Shown here piece by piece: positions 34,242 through 46,164 of a DNA stretch of 64,000 nt. Source of the DNA: Perilla frutescens (lineage: Eukaryota; Streptophyta; Magnoliopsida; Lamiales; Lamiaceae). Positions within the stretch are counted from its first letter, which is position 1. The number at the start of each line of letters is the position of its first letter. Position numbers and translations under genes: made by a program. The DNA is taken from NCBI GenBank assembly GCA_026008535.1, contig BRKX01000014.1:51199006-51263005 (forward strand). Direction: 5' to 3'. The notes beneath the pieces are model-generated. The model was not told the DNA's origin. It ran no database searches and saw only the letters and a list, made by a program, of their open reading frames with translations.

Positions 34242-35912
34242 GAGAGATTCAAACAAGAACGGACCAAGCAAGCTGCAACCGCCGCCCGAACCACTTCGTC
34301 CGCCACCTCACAGCCGAGTGCTACATCTTCTTCGACAAATGCAGCCCCTAAGATGCCTTCCAATGATTCCTTAGCTCATGGAAAGGAATCCGGATCAGCC
34401 CCAAGGAAAGAGAAGAATCGATCCCTGTTCATCTCAGTTAAAGGCGTAGAGAAAACACTAAAAGCAGGTTTACCTTTCGTACTTTTATCTTATAAGGACA
34501 GTGCTACTAATGATGTTTCTTTGCCTTGTGATGTGCAGCCACTTATGGAGGAGTTCGCGGACGTGTTCCCGGAAGAGATTCCAAGTGGATTACCTCTAGT
34601 TTGTGGGATTGAGCACCAGATCGACTTCGTACCCGGCGCCATCTTGCCTAACCGACCGGCGTACCGCACTTCGCCCAAGGAGACGAAGGAGATCGACCAT
34701 CAAGTGAAGGAGTTGCTAGAGAAGAAGCAAATCCGAGAGTTGATGAGCCCTTGTGCAGTTCCAGTCATCCTAGTGCCAACGAAGAACAACGAATGGAGGA
34801 TGTGCATGGATTGTCGCACCATCAACAAGATAACAGTTAAGTATAGATTTCCTATCCCTAGACTTGATGATATGCTAGATGAGTTAAGTGGTTCTAATGT
34901 GTTTTCTAAGAGAGATTTGAGACCTGGTTATTTTCAAGTTAGAATGCATGAAGGGGATGAATGGAAAACTGCGTTTAAAACAAAGCATGGTTTATATGAG
35001 TGGTTAGTTATGCCTTTTGGTCTCACTAATGCACCGAGCACGTTTATGAGGTTGATGAAGCATGTGTTTGCGTGATGTGATTGGTAAATTCGTGGTTGTA
35101 TACTTTGATGATATTTTGATTTACAGTCACAGTGCACAGGCACACATAGAACACCTTAGGCGTGTATTTTGCTTATTGCGTGATGCTAAGTTGTATGGAA
35201 ACTTGTCTAAGTGTTCATTTTGCATGGATGAAGTCGTATTTCTAGGCTTTGTCGTCAGTTCACGAGGTATTGAGGTAGACCGTTCCAAAATCAAAGCGAT
35301 TGAGGAATGACCAACCCCGAAAAACGTATTACTGAGGTTCGATCATTCCATGGTCTAGCTGGGTTTTACCGTCGTTTTGTACGGGATTTCTCCAGTATAG
35401 CCGCCCCTCTTACTAAGCTAAGTAAGAAGGACCAGAAATTTGAGTGGGGTAAACAACAAGAGCATGCTTTTACTACTTTGAAGTCTTTGTTATGTTCAGC
35501 TCCTGTTCTTTGTTTACCTGATTTTACTAAGACTTTTGAGATCGAGTGTGATGCTTCGGGCATAGGTATTGGTGCTGTTTTGATGCAGGAAAAACGACCC
35601 GTTGCATACTTCAGTCAGAAGTTAAATGGCGCCTCCCTTAGGTATTCCACGTACGATAAAGAGCTCTACGCTTTGAAGCGTGCGTTGGACACATGGCAGC
35701 ACTATCTCTGGCCTAAGGAGATCGTCATCCACACGGATCATGAAAGCTTGAAGCACTTGAAAGGGCAAAACAATCTGAATAAGAGACATGCGAGATGGGT
35801 CGAGTTCATCGAGTCTTTCCCGTATGTTATCAAGTACAAGAAAGGCGAAGATAATGTTATCGCCGATGTTCTATCAAGAAGGTACGCTCTTTTGAACTTT
35901 AATGCATGCTAA
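34242..35912 (+). pseudogene. Element A reverse transcriptase and RNase H
   Basis: RT motifs: HQIDFVPGAILPNRPAYR, WRMCMDCRTINKITVKYRFP, FSKRDLRPGYFQVR, MPFGLTNAPSTFMRLM, then VVYFDDILIYS carrying the YxDD active site. RNase H motifs: FEIECDASGIGIGAVLMQ, YDKELYALKRAL, HTDHESLKHL, VIADVLSRR. There is a frameshift at about 35070 just before YFDD, a stop (TGA 35308-35310) and a frameshift near 35325 after the RT thumb. The frame ends at 35912 next to a TGCATGC repeat, an apparent 4-bp duplication. Confidence 0.87.
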
Positions 35913-37236
35913 GATGCTTGGTTTCGAGTCCATTAAACCATTGTATGTTGAAGACGCCTATTTCAGCCCCATTTATGCTTCATGTAGTTCGAAACCTAGG
36001 TCTTTAGATGGTTTTTATGTGCATGATGGTTTTCTGTTCAAAGAGTCAAAGTTATGCATTCCTGATTGTTCTATGCGTGAGCTATTAGTGTTAGAATCGC
36101 ATGCGGGGGGTTTAATGGGTCACTTTGGTGTGCATAAGACATTAAACTTGCTGCATGAACACTTCTTTTGGCTGCATATGCGTAAGGATGTAGAGAATGT
36201 GTGTAGTCGTTGCATTACTTGCTGTCCAGCCAAATCCACTTCACACCCATTCGGATTGTACACGCCTCTACCCGCCCCTTCAGCTCCTTGGATTGATATT
36301 TCTATGGATTTCATCTTAGGATTGCCTAGATCTAGGTCCTGTAAGGATTCTGTTTTTGTTGTAGTTGATAGGTTTTCCAAAATGGCTCATTTCATTGCAT
36401 GTAGGAAAACTGATGATGCTGTTTACATTGCCAACTTGTTCTTTGTTCATGTTGTTCGTTTGCATGGAATTCCTCGTACTATTGTTAGTGATAGGGATTC
36501 TAAGTTTTTAGGACATTTCTGGCGTGTTTTGTGGGAAAAATTAGGTACCAAGTTATTGTTTTCTACTGCATGTCATCCACAAATCGATGGTCAAACTGAG
36601 GTTGTGAATCGTACATTAGGAGCTTTACTTAGGTCTCTATTTAAGAATAATTTGAAGTCATGGGAAGAATGTTTACCATATGCTGAGTTTGCTTATAATC
36701 GTGTTGTGCATTCTTCTACTAACATGTCTCCTTTTGAGATAGTTTATGGATTTAATCCACTAACTCCTACTGATTTGCTTCATTTACCCGTTGAGCATCT
36801 AACGAGTGTTAAAGGTATGAAGAGAGCTGATTTTATTCGAGAGATGCATGAGAAAGTACGTGTTCGGATTGAGCACCAAGGCTCGAGGATCGCCGCCGCA
36901 CGCAATACGAGGTGCAAACGTGTGATATTCCAGCCCGGAGATCGTGTTTGGGTTCACTTGAGTCCTGGCCGATTCCCGAACTTGAGGAAATCGAAGTTGT
37001 CGCCCCGTGGAGATGGTCCCTTCACCGTTCTAAGCCGTGTTAATGACAATGCATACCGCATTGATCCTCCTGGTGAGTATAAGTGTTCTTCTACGTTTAA
37101 TGTAGTTGATTTATCTCCTTTTCTTGCAGATGAATTCGACCATGATGAGGATCCAAATTCGAGGACGAATTCTTTTCAGCAGGGGGGGAATGATGAGGAC
37201 ATCCATAGCAATGAGGAAATCAATGAAGAGCTATAA
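35902..37236 (+). pseudogene. Element A integrase and C-terminal tail
   Basis: Integrase with the HHCC-type region (SHAGGLMGHFG .. CSRCITC), the DDE core (DISMDFILGLPR; IVSDRDSKF; CHPQIDGQTEVVNRT) and GPFTVLSRVNDNAYRIDPPG. The frame runs into the 3' LTR (DEDIHSNEEINEEL) and stops at 37234-37236; without that stop it would continue to GPVTRLRAKKLQ. Uninterrupted itself, but separated from RNase H by a frameshift. Its tail resembles that of element B. Confidence 0.87.
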
Positions 37237-38422
37237 TTCAAAGGACCCGTCACAAGACTACGAGCTAAGAAGTTGCAAGATTATTTGCAAGCCACAATTC
37301 GCAAGAAGCTCGAAGAAGAAGACGGCGTGCAAGGAAGCTTAAAGATGATGACCTTGTTGACGTTGGAAGATGGAGATCAAGACATGGAGAACACAACATG
37401 AAGATGTGCACGTGTGCATGTGCATGAGATGAAGAAGTCACGGCCAAGTTGAAGAGATGGCCAAGTTTCGGCCATTAGTTATTTTAATTAAGGGGTTATT
37501 TTATTTTAGACTATAGTATTTATTTTATTTAATTAGACTATAGTCCAAATCAGTTTATTTAATTAATTTGGATGTAATTTTTGGTTATTCTAAAGTCCAA
37601 GTCATAGGTTTGACTAGAATTTTAATTAAGGGAATAAACTACCTTAAATAGAATTCTAGTTTAGGAATTTTCCTAGTCCAATTGGAGATCTATTTGGACT
37701 CCTTATTTTCGGCCCCTATCCCCTTTATTTTCGATCCTCTATAGCTTATAAATAGAGGATCCATGTTACATTGTTACTTTAGACTTTATTTGATTAATTA
37801 AGCTTTGCTTCAATATTGTCTCATCCCCATTAAATCTTTGTGAGTTTAGATATTAAATTCATACTCTTAGAACTAGCAATTCTAGGTTTTACAAAGGGAA
37901 TTCGTCGTCAACGTTCGAGGGATCGCCGGAGACTCGCTATCGAAGAACAACTTAAAGAATTTGGCCTTGTGTACGTTCGAGATTCAAGGCAACTTTCGGG
38001 TTGTGATTCACATCAACAAAACACCTTCACCACCGCCGTTCAACGTCATCCACCGCCACCACCGTATGCCTCAAGTCCAGCCACCAATCGTGTTCAAGTT
38101 CGTGTTCATCCCGTTCAAACCGTAAGTCCGTTCGTCTCTATCATATCCTATCTACTCAAGCCCTCCGTCAACCATCTTTCACGTCCAAAACACCCTCATC
38201 AATACCGTACCTACCATCGTCCAAAACAGCCCCTCACCCTTTGGATTTGTGTTATTTTGTGTGTCATAAGTCTAGATATTTTATTTAATTCTAGTCGTCT
38301 AGTTTGTCCCGTTATTTTAGTTTTGTTATTCCGCGTATTTTCCATTAGATATTTGAGTCGTAGAAGTCACAAAACCTTACGTGTGTCGATGTGTGTTCGT
38401 TCCTAAATCCCGGGTCACATCA
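37191..38422 (+). repeat. Element A 3' LTR
   Basis: 1,232 bp, nearly the same as 30300-31530. The polypurine tract lies immediately upstream. It reads TATAAATAGAGG at about 37746. Confidence 0.92.
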
Positions 38423-40132
38423 AAATATCCGTCATGCCTATAAAATTTACCATCTTCAGATTCTTCACATGCAACATATACTTCCTTAAAACCATCATCA
38501 TCAATGTACATGCTCTTAACATACTCAAAACCAAGCAACTTAGCATCTAAAGTGGATAGTAAGGCGTACCTCCTCGATAGTGCGTCAGCTACTACATTCT
38601 CCTTCCGTTGCTTATACTGGATGACGTATGGAAACGTCTCAACAAACTCCATCCAACGGGCATGTCTTTTGTTCAACTTGTATTGCCCCTTCAAATGCTT
38701 CAATGATTCATGGTTAGTGTGGATCACGAACTCTTTGGGCCATAGATAATGCTGCCACGTTTGCAATGCCCGCACTAGTGCATACAACTCCTTGTCGTAC
38801 GTCGGGTAGTTTGCGGTGGCGCCGCCAAGCTTCTCACTGAAGTAGGCAATGTGTCGAATCTCTTGCATCAATACTGCACCAATTCCAACACCAGAAGCAT
38901 CACATTTTATCTCAAACGTTTTAGAAAAGTTTGGAAGAGATAGTACCGGTGGATGTGTTAATTTCTCCTTAAGCGTCTGAAATGCTTTTTCTTGCGCTTC
39001 TCCCCAATGGAATTCCACCTTCTTCTTGATCACTTCAGTCATGGGTGCTGCAATACTACTGAAGTGGGGAACAAAACGCCGGTAGAAGCTCGCAAGTCCA
39101 TGAAAACTTCGAACTTCTCCTACACTTGTTGGTGTCGGCCATTCTTGGATGGCTCGAACCTTCTCTTCGTCCACCTGTACTCCATCTGCACTAACAACAA
39201 AACCAAGAAACACAACCTTATCCGTACAAAAGGTGCATTTCTTTAGGTTAGCATACAATTGTTCTTTCCTCAAAGCTTGCAGGACAAATTTCAAATGCTC
39301 TACATGGTCCTCTTCGTTCTTGCTATAAATTAATATGTCATCAAAGTAAACCACAACAAATCTACCTATAAAAGCACGCAAAATATGGTTCATAAGTCGC
39401 ATAAATGTACTAGGAGCATTTGTCAAACCAAACGGCATAACTAACCATTCATACAATCCTAATTTTGTGATGAATGCCATTTTCCACTCATCCCCTTCCT
39501 TGATGCGAATTTGATGGTACCCACTTCTTAAGTCTATCCTTAGAAAATATGCGTGCACCATGTAATTCGTCTAACATGTCATCTAAATGGGGAATGGGAT
39601 GTCGATACTTTACCGTAATGTTGTTGACGGCTCGGTAGTCGACACACATCTGTAGGGATGAATCCTTCTTTGGCACGAGCAAAACTGGACTGGCGCATGG
39701 ACTTAAACTCTCCCTCACTTGTCCTTTCTCCAACAGCTCTTGTATTTGACATTCTAGCTCTTTTGTCTCCTCGGGGTTGCTTCGATAGGCCGGTCGGTTT
39801 GGCAATGTGGCGCCGGGCATGAAATCAATTTGGTGCTCGATTCCTCTAATTGGTGGCAAACCCGGTGGCATCTCTTCGGGAAACACATCCTTGAATTCCT
39901 GCAAAAGAGATACAACAGAGCTAGGCAAAGATGGGTCAAATTGGTTAGTACTCATTAAGACATCTCTGCGGATCATCAAGTACATTAGCTTCTCATTTTG
40001 CACAGCCCATTTGACATCGCTAGCTGTGGCAAAACATGCGTGTTGGATCACCTCCTTCCCAACGTTGGCCTCCTTTCCTTTCTTCCTCATGGTATCGGCC
40101 TCCTCTTGTAGCTTTACTTGATCCTCATACAC
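38423..40132 (-). pseudogene. Element B reverse transcriptase and RNase H
   Basis: On the minus strand: HQIDFMPGATLPNRPAYR, MCVDYRAVNNITVKYRHP, ARIFSK, then after a frameshift at about 39540 DLRSGYHQIRIKEGDEW, MPFGLTNAPSTFMRLM, VVYFDDILIYSK (YxDD), RSFHGLASFYRRFVPHF, and RNase H FEIKCDASGVGIGAVLMQ, YDKELYALVRAL, NVVADALSRR. It ends at DGYF where element A was inserted. A TAA just upstream (about 40133-40135) separates it from protease in the same frame. Confidence 0.87.
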
Positions 40133-41845
40133 TTAGGATGGTGTTAGAGGAGCTAGTGTCACCGTCTTCTTGTTAAGTATGAAAGAGTACTTATTTGTGA
40201 AGCCATCATGCTTCACCCTCCTATCGAATTGCCATGGACGTCCTAGCAAAATGTGTCCCGCTTGCATAGGCACAACGTCGCACAACACTTCATCTTCATA
40301 CTTGCCAATCCGAAATGGCACTCGAACTTGCTTGTTCACTTTGGGTTCTCCACTGTCGTTCAACCACTGCAGCTTGTATGGCTTAGGATGCTTGAGAACC
40401 GGTAATCCTAATTTTGTCACCATCACAACACTTGCAACATTAGTACAACTACCTCCATCAATAATCATACTACATACCTTATCCTTGATGTGGCATCGGG
40501 TATGGAATATGTTCTCCCTTTGTTCCTCATCGACGCTCTTGGTGTGCAAGCTAAGTGACTTGCGTGCTACCAGAATGAGAGCGTTGGGCGCTGCGTACTT
40601 CTCGTCCTCACTCGACTCGGACAATCCCGGCATCTCTAGATCAACTTCTTCTTCATCCGTCACGATCTCACCATTGTCTTTCAAGATCATCACACGTCGG
40701 TTTGGGCATTGGTTGGCTATGTGGCCTCTACCTTGACATTTAAAACACTTAATGTCTCGGTTTCGGTTACCCGATGAGTCTTGATTACTCGATCCCGTCA
40801 CTGTAGGCACCTCAGTCTTCGGCTTAGTGAACGGTTGCTTCTCATCCTTCTTTCCTTGATTTGTAGCCTTCCATGGGATTGCGTTGGAATTTGAGTTCGA
40901 CTTCCATGTAGAGGAACTCGCTCGATTGTTGTTATCCCTCCTCTTGAGTTGGTTCTCTACCTTTATAGCCATTTGCACCATGTCCTCCATTTCCACATAA
41001 TGTTGCAACTCCACCACTTCTCGGATCTCTCTATGCAACCCGGCTAGAAAGCGAGCCATTGTGGCCTCCCTATCTTCCTCCACATTTGCTCGGATCATTG
41101 AAATCTCCATCTCCTTGAAGTATTCATCTACACTATTTGTTCCTTGTCTCAAGTTTTGTAACTTGTTGTATAGCTCCCGGTAGTAGTAGCTTGGCACGAA
41201 TCTCTTCCTCATCACCGTCTTCATTTCTCCCCATGTCTCTATTGGTTGTTCCAGATTACGCCGTCTGTTGGATATCAACTGATCCCACCATACTATGGCA
41301 TAGTCTGAGAACTCTACAGCTGCTAACTTCACCTTCTTGAGCTCGGAATAGTTGTGGCAGTCAAACATCATCTCGATCTTGTGCTCTCATTCAAAGTACA
41401 AAGCTGGATCATTTTTACCTTGGAATGAAGGCACATTCATTTTGATGTTGCCGAGGTCGTCATCTTCTCGATTCTTTGCTCTCCCATATCTCCTACCTCC
41501 AGCAGTTGAGTACCTATCCTCCTCCTCTGAATCTCCCACCTCAGTGTCATAGTATTCCGCCCTTTGTCTCTCCACATGTGGGTAGCGTCGAGCCTCTATC
41601 CGGGCTCCTCGTCCGCCTCTTCCACCTCTACCGCCACGGTTCTCTTATGGAGCTTGTTGGGATTGCTCCTATAATGACGTCTCCACCTTGTTGAGTCTCT
41701 CATTCAACGTTGCCATCTCAGTCTTGAACAACTTCGTTAGATGTTGTTGAATGGCCTCCACAGTATTCTTTGGATCAAAGGTAGTGGGCGTCTCATCACT
41801 TGTTCCTGCTGCTTTATCTTTGGTACCTGCACCTTTGTTAGACAT
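40133..41845 (-). pseudogene. Element B gag and protease
   Basis: Probable start Met at 41845 (MSNKGAGTKDK). Gag: FDCHNYSELKKVKLAAVEF, WWDQLISNRRR, RKRFVPSYYYRELYNKLQNL; zinc knuckle CFKCQGRGHIANQC (about 40700-40745); protease IIDGGSCTNVAS (DGG in place of DSG) and HILLGRPWQFDRR. In-frame stops interrupt gag at about 41669, 41645 and 41386, and TAA ends the frame at 40133. The replaced protease Ser is a further loss-of-function sign. Confidence 0.85.
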
Positions 41846-42451
41846 GTTGATTTTTTTTTTATCGACTCTTTTTTTGTTTTGAACGATTTTTTTTGTTCGT
41901 CCCTTTTTTTTTTTTTTACTCAATGAACTAAACAAGAGTTAAAATTAAACAATAAAGTGAATTAAATAAAATGAGCAACAAAAACAAGAATCCCTATAAA
42001 GTCTAGCTCTCAACTCACGTGTATCACACAATCGGCTCTTTTCACTCTAATAATCTCACACACTCTTACCTTTTACCACTCGTTTTCCTCTCCAAAGAAA
42101 GTTAAACTAGAACACAAACACAACAATGAAACCTCAAAAGACCAATCACAATTCACTAAAATATGTGCCGGAAAATTTTCGAAAATTTGAAAATTTTTGA
42201 AAAAAATTTCGACTTCTCCCCAGGCAATATACGCGTTTCCAACAAGCCAAATATCACAATTAAATGTAACGAAAACACCAAAAATTTTCCCGCCTTTTTA
42301 CTTTTTTTTTTTTTTTTATTTCAGCGTCTTTTTCTCTCTTTTTTTTTTGCTGAATTGACTTTTTTTTTTTTTATAATAAGCGAGAAATTAAAATACAGAA
42401 ATTAAAGGGATAAATTGAAACCTGGTACAAAGCCGAAGCTTTGATACCACT
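41846..42451 (-). other. Element B leader and primer-binding site
   Basis: The primer site TGGTATCAAAGCTTCGG reads on the minus strand from 42449, two bases from the 5' LTR. The rest is an AT-rich leader with long poly-T runs on the plus strand (about 41850-41917, 42301-42372) and an AAAATTTTCGAAAATTTG-type repeat. No gene. Confidence 0.75.
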
Positions 42452-43281
42452 TGATGCGATCCTCGCCAGCAAGACGACGATGATGGCGTTGTTTTCCCAG
42501 GAGTATCAGGTTACACGAACAATTGGGAATGAAAATCCAAACCCTAGCCTCACAATGAAATTGAACCACGAATTTGATTGAATCCGCGACCCTCGATCAA
42601 TTGGAAACACGAACTCGGATTGTATGGATGACGCCACAAACGGGGATGTGAATCCGTTTGATAAGTCGTTTGAATCTCACGTTGTGTTGTGAAACTCGGA
42701 TAATTCTCTCAGAGAGAAAAAAGTGAAAACTCACGTTTAAAATTTAATATCAAAGTTGTTGTTGTAAAATAATGAGAGACAAAGTCTTATATAGTTGGTC
42801 CAAAACATCAAGCCTTAGAATAAAATCCTACACAAACTAGGAAACAAAATAAGCCAAAATTCAGAACCGCCCGTACAGGCGCGACACAGGCTCGGTCGCG
42901 CCGCCTTCGGTCGGGTCGCGCCTCGATGGGCGCGAGTGAGGTCGCGCCGCGTCTGTCCCCGGGCCGCGCCTCCCTGGGTGCTTTTCACCCCTCTGCATCG
43001 ACGCTCGGTCGCGCCGTGCCTGTACTCGAGTCGCGACTCTGGGTCACGTCTCCTCTGTGCTTGGGCCGCGTCCTTCCGTCGTCCCGCACTCGCATGTGAT
43101 CTTCGTCTTCCAACGATGCTCGGCTTCAACTCCTTCGACGGGTCTCTTTGACGCCTCTTGGGTCCAGACTCCTCGTATAAATCCACTGAGACTCTCCTTG
43201 AACCTCTTAGCTCTTGATCGTGTAACTGGCCCTTCTGATACTTTGATTGGATCGAACATCTCCTTGGCTTGGGTCGTATCA
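42452..43281 (-). repeat. Element B 5' LTR
   Basis: 830 bp, TGATACGACCC .. GATCGCATCA on the minus strand. It abuts the ATAGA duplication and the first bases of the WD40 gene's last intron. Confidence 0.92.
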
Positions 43282-43291
43282 ATAGACATAC

Positions 43292-46164
43292 CAGATCATA
43301 AATGTAGATGCAGGAGTCGTGTGATCCGGTGTAGATGTACTTCTGCCCGGTGCTGCGCCAATGATTGGAAGCGCGTTAGTCTTGATCACGTAGAGGAGAA
43401 GCAAAGCATACAGATTGATCGCGTGGATGAGTGAGGAGAGCTTAACTGTATTGTGGAGAGAAGTAACAACGGATGAGTGTGCGCAGCACTGAATGGCCTT
43501 TATACGTAGCCACGGATTGATCGTGTGGATGCTTGAAGTCTCTTGCTTGTTGAGGGTAGTTCATCCATCTGTAATCCCATTCGTAGTTCCTGTATCCTCG
43601 ATAGCTGAAGAACGAGCACACAAGAGAGAGAGAGAGAGAGAGAGAGATGGAGTAAATCAGAAACTCAGTCCCTATCAAGAATTGAAATACAGTAGTAAAT
43701 CACATCAAACAACCAAACTTATATAAGGTAGTAGACTAGGGAGAGCCTTGATGAATTGAGGAATCGTACCAAATGGAATTAGATGACATTTTTCGTAGAT
43801 CCCAGAGTTTGATAGCTTGATCTTTACCGTTGGATATCAAGTAACGGCCATCTCCGCGGCTATCAATGAAGGTAATACCCTCGAGGTGGCCCATAAGCAC
43901 CCCGGCTGGCTTGCCGCTGGCTGAATAGCAACGTCTGTCCCAAACCTATACCGAACCACGAGTTATGATTGCTCGTTTAATATTCAAACAAACATGTAAA
44001 CAAATATCACCACAAAAGAGAGATGGAACAGTTTCTGGTTAGTTTGGTTCAGCGATTTGAGGCATATGAAGCTTCGTAACTTAACTTTGTCTGATAAACT
44101 TCTCATAGTTTATTTCACTCGAATGCAACACGAGTGGATCAAAAGATGCGTCCCATTGAATAAACACGACACATTAATATTTTGACATTGTACACAACAG
44201 AATCAGCAGCTAAGTGGTGAACTTGTAGCTGGTGTACTCAGTCTTAACAAGGAATAAAACGAAATCATAACTAACAGCAGAATGGTTGACAAGTTGTCAT
44301 AAGGAATTACCTTGCAGAAGCTGTCATCGCTGCCAGAACAAACAAGATGGCCACTCTCGTCAACGAAACATACACTGTTGATATCAGACTGGATAAAAAA
44401 AAGAGACGTAAACATCATTGAATGAGAGTCTTTACAAGCTGAGAGTATCAGAGGACTTCAAAAATCGAATCACGAATCAAAAATTGTTGTGCATTCAGGG
44501 TGCAGCAAAGTTGTTCGTAAGCAAAAGAAACCAAATTCGAAAACAAAAACTGTGACCGGGTGGTGCTCTGTTCGAAGGAAAAGTACCATGTGAGCTGAAA
44601 TTCGAAGAGAGACTTTACTCGCTTTGAGGTCGCAAACATGTATATCCCCATTGCTGCTTCCAGCCACAACTTCTTGACCATCAGTTGAGAATTTGAGAGA
44701 GAATATCCCGAAAGAGTATCCACCGTCATCACGAGAAGATAGATCCAAACCATCATGCACTTCCTGCACGATTTACATAATTACATACCCCAATCAAGCA
44801 AAATAATTAGTACAAACTACCTGATTACCAGACGAAGAGGCAAGTGTGTAAGGCAAACAAGAGTCGTGGAGTAATGTAATTACTTCAGGTATCGATCTTA
44901 GATAACCATTTCCAAGTCCATTAGGGAACTAATGGACTTGGAAACTAGAGCGTTTTCTGCAAGCTAAGCATGCAGAAAAGAAAAATAGATAGGTGAGGAT
45001 GCAATTGTCTTTAAAATGTAAACTAATGATATAGTTTGTTGCTTAGCAAAGACAAAAGAAGCTTAGGTTCGAACTATAAGTCCTGCTCGATCAGCAAGAA
45101 AATGCAATATCCTTAGAATGGAATGAATCATACAACAGCTTCAGACATACAAAAAGTAAACAAGAAAAAACACGAAACAAAACTCTTACAGTGATGTTTG
45201 CAAGAGATTCAGTTGTGGAAGATCCAGCATCAACAATCTGGATAACAGGCGACATGCTAGCATAGACCTGCAAAAAACATTCAATCCCAAATACAACGAG
45301 ATTAAGACCATCTATATCAGGTTAGCGTATGGCATTAAACCTCAGATGAAGTAAAATACACAAAACCAGTCATCTTTATAACGCGATATATGTGATGGTT
45401 CTCTGCAATCTTCACTTTATACTCGACTAAGCAGGCAGGCACACAACTTTAAACAGTATATCAGAAATTTTTTTCAACAAAATAGAACACGAGAACTCAC
45501 AAGGTATCATTGATCAGGAGAAAGGGATGTATCAGTGATCGTCCATCTTAGGCTTCTGGCCAGAATATTCTTTCGAACTTTCCATCCCCCTTCAACATCA
45601 TATATTCTAATCTGACTTCCCTGTTCCACATAAATAAATAACAAGGTGCTGAGTGCATAGCATTATCTATATATAGTCCAGTTCTTTCCAAATATCACAA
45701 ATTCAAAACACCCCTTGAGATGCACTGCAATATCAACAACAAACTCGAATCGAGCAAATTGAAAGTGGTGATACCTGAAATGCAGCAACAAGAAGGGAGC
45801 CATCAGCAGAAAACTGAGATACATAAGCCCTTGTAGACATCTGGTCCACAATCCATGGACCATTAACCGGCAAATATTTACTCAAAACATGACGACAATC
45901 TCCTGATGAGAACCTCCCTCTTCCCGAGAGATTAGCTTCTCGACCTGCCAACATCTTCACAGTCGAGATAGGAAACTCACGTTTCCCGGGTGAAACTCGG
46001 CTCAAATGCTCATTTGGGCCCGATTGAAGCTTCGTCAACTGAGCTATATCATGATCTAGAGAATCATCCTTTCGGTTAGGCCAAGGACTACCAACCACAT
46101 CATCACTTGAGCTATCAGCAAGTCCAGATTCAACCTCCATCCTACTAAAACTATACCCTATCAT
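43292..46164 (-). pseudogene. LEC14B: LEC14B-like WD40 protein (DCAF11/WDR23 type), exons 1-8, disabled
   Basis: The family is thought to act as substrate receptors of CUL4-DDB1 ubiquitin ligases. Inferred exons (minus): 45775-46164, 45501-45620, 45190-45267, 44587-44763, 44311-44388, 43770-43945, 43446-43604, 43292-43352, then 27896-28087. Phases agree at every join. Recognisable parts: LPVNGPWIVDQMSTRAYVSQ, SLRWTITDTSLSPDQ, VYASMSPVIQIVDAGSS, SLKFSTDGQEVVAGSSNGDI, SVCFVDESGHLVCSGSDD, GHLEGITFIDSRGDGRYLIS, KLWDLRK (a WDxR/DWD motif), GYRNYEWDYRWMNYP, YIYTGSHDSCIYIYDL. Lesions: TGA at 45507-45509 in exon 2, where the family usually has Arg (CGA), and exon 7 is followed by TTAAGC instead of GTAAGC. 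The intron after exon 8 holds elements A and B. I chose Met 46164 (MIGYSFSRMEVES); an in-frame Met lies at 46224 and a leader intron is likely. It could still be transcribed. Confidence 0.85.
43623..43648. repeat. GA microsatellite in a WD40-gene intron
   Basis: Thirteen GA units, read as a CT polypyrimidine tract shortly before the acceptor of exon 7 on the minus strand. Confidence 0.85.

Larger units (their letters stand above)
30300..38422 (+). mobile_element. Ty3/gypsy element A (CRM-like), nested in element B
   Basis: LTRs of 1,231 and 1,232 bp (30300-31530, 37191-38422) with TG..CA ends, primer site TGGTATCAAAGCC at 31537, polypurine tract AGCAGGGGGGGAA at 37178-37190, and exact AAATA duplication (30295-30299, 38423-38427). 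It lies opposite to B and splits B's pol between the RNase H/linker and integrase regions. About 30 LTR differences are visible by eye (roughly 2.3%), so insertion is fairly recent. Gag and pol carry several stops and frameshifts, so it is not autonomous. Confidence 0.93.
28327..43281 (-). mobile_element. Ty3/gypsy element B (CRM-like chromovirus lineage), split by element A
   Basis: Two ~830-bp LTRs (28327-29154 and 42452-43281) with TG..CA ends, an initiator-Met tRNA-type primer site (TGGTATCAAAGC, minus strand, next to the right LTR), a polypurine tract AAGAGGAGGGAAA before the left LTR, and an exact ATAGA duplication (28322-28326, 43282-43286) define a full-length minus-strand insertion. 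Without element A it is about 6.8 kb. It sits in an intron of the LEC14B-like gene in the same orientation as that gene. By eye the LTRs differ at roughly 20-25 positions. Coding order is gag, protease, RT, RNase H, integrase, with several stops and one frameshift. Confidence 0.9.

Noticed and set aside
30948..38406. Two 188-codon frames, one in each LTR of element A
   Set aside because: They lie wholly within LTRs, contain no recognisable domain, and are alike only because the LTRs are.
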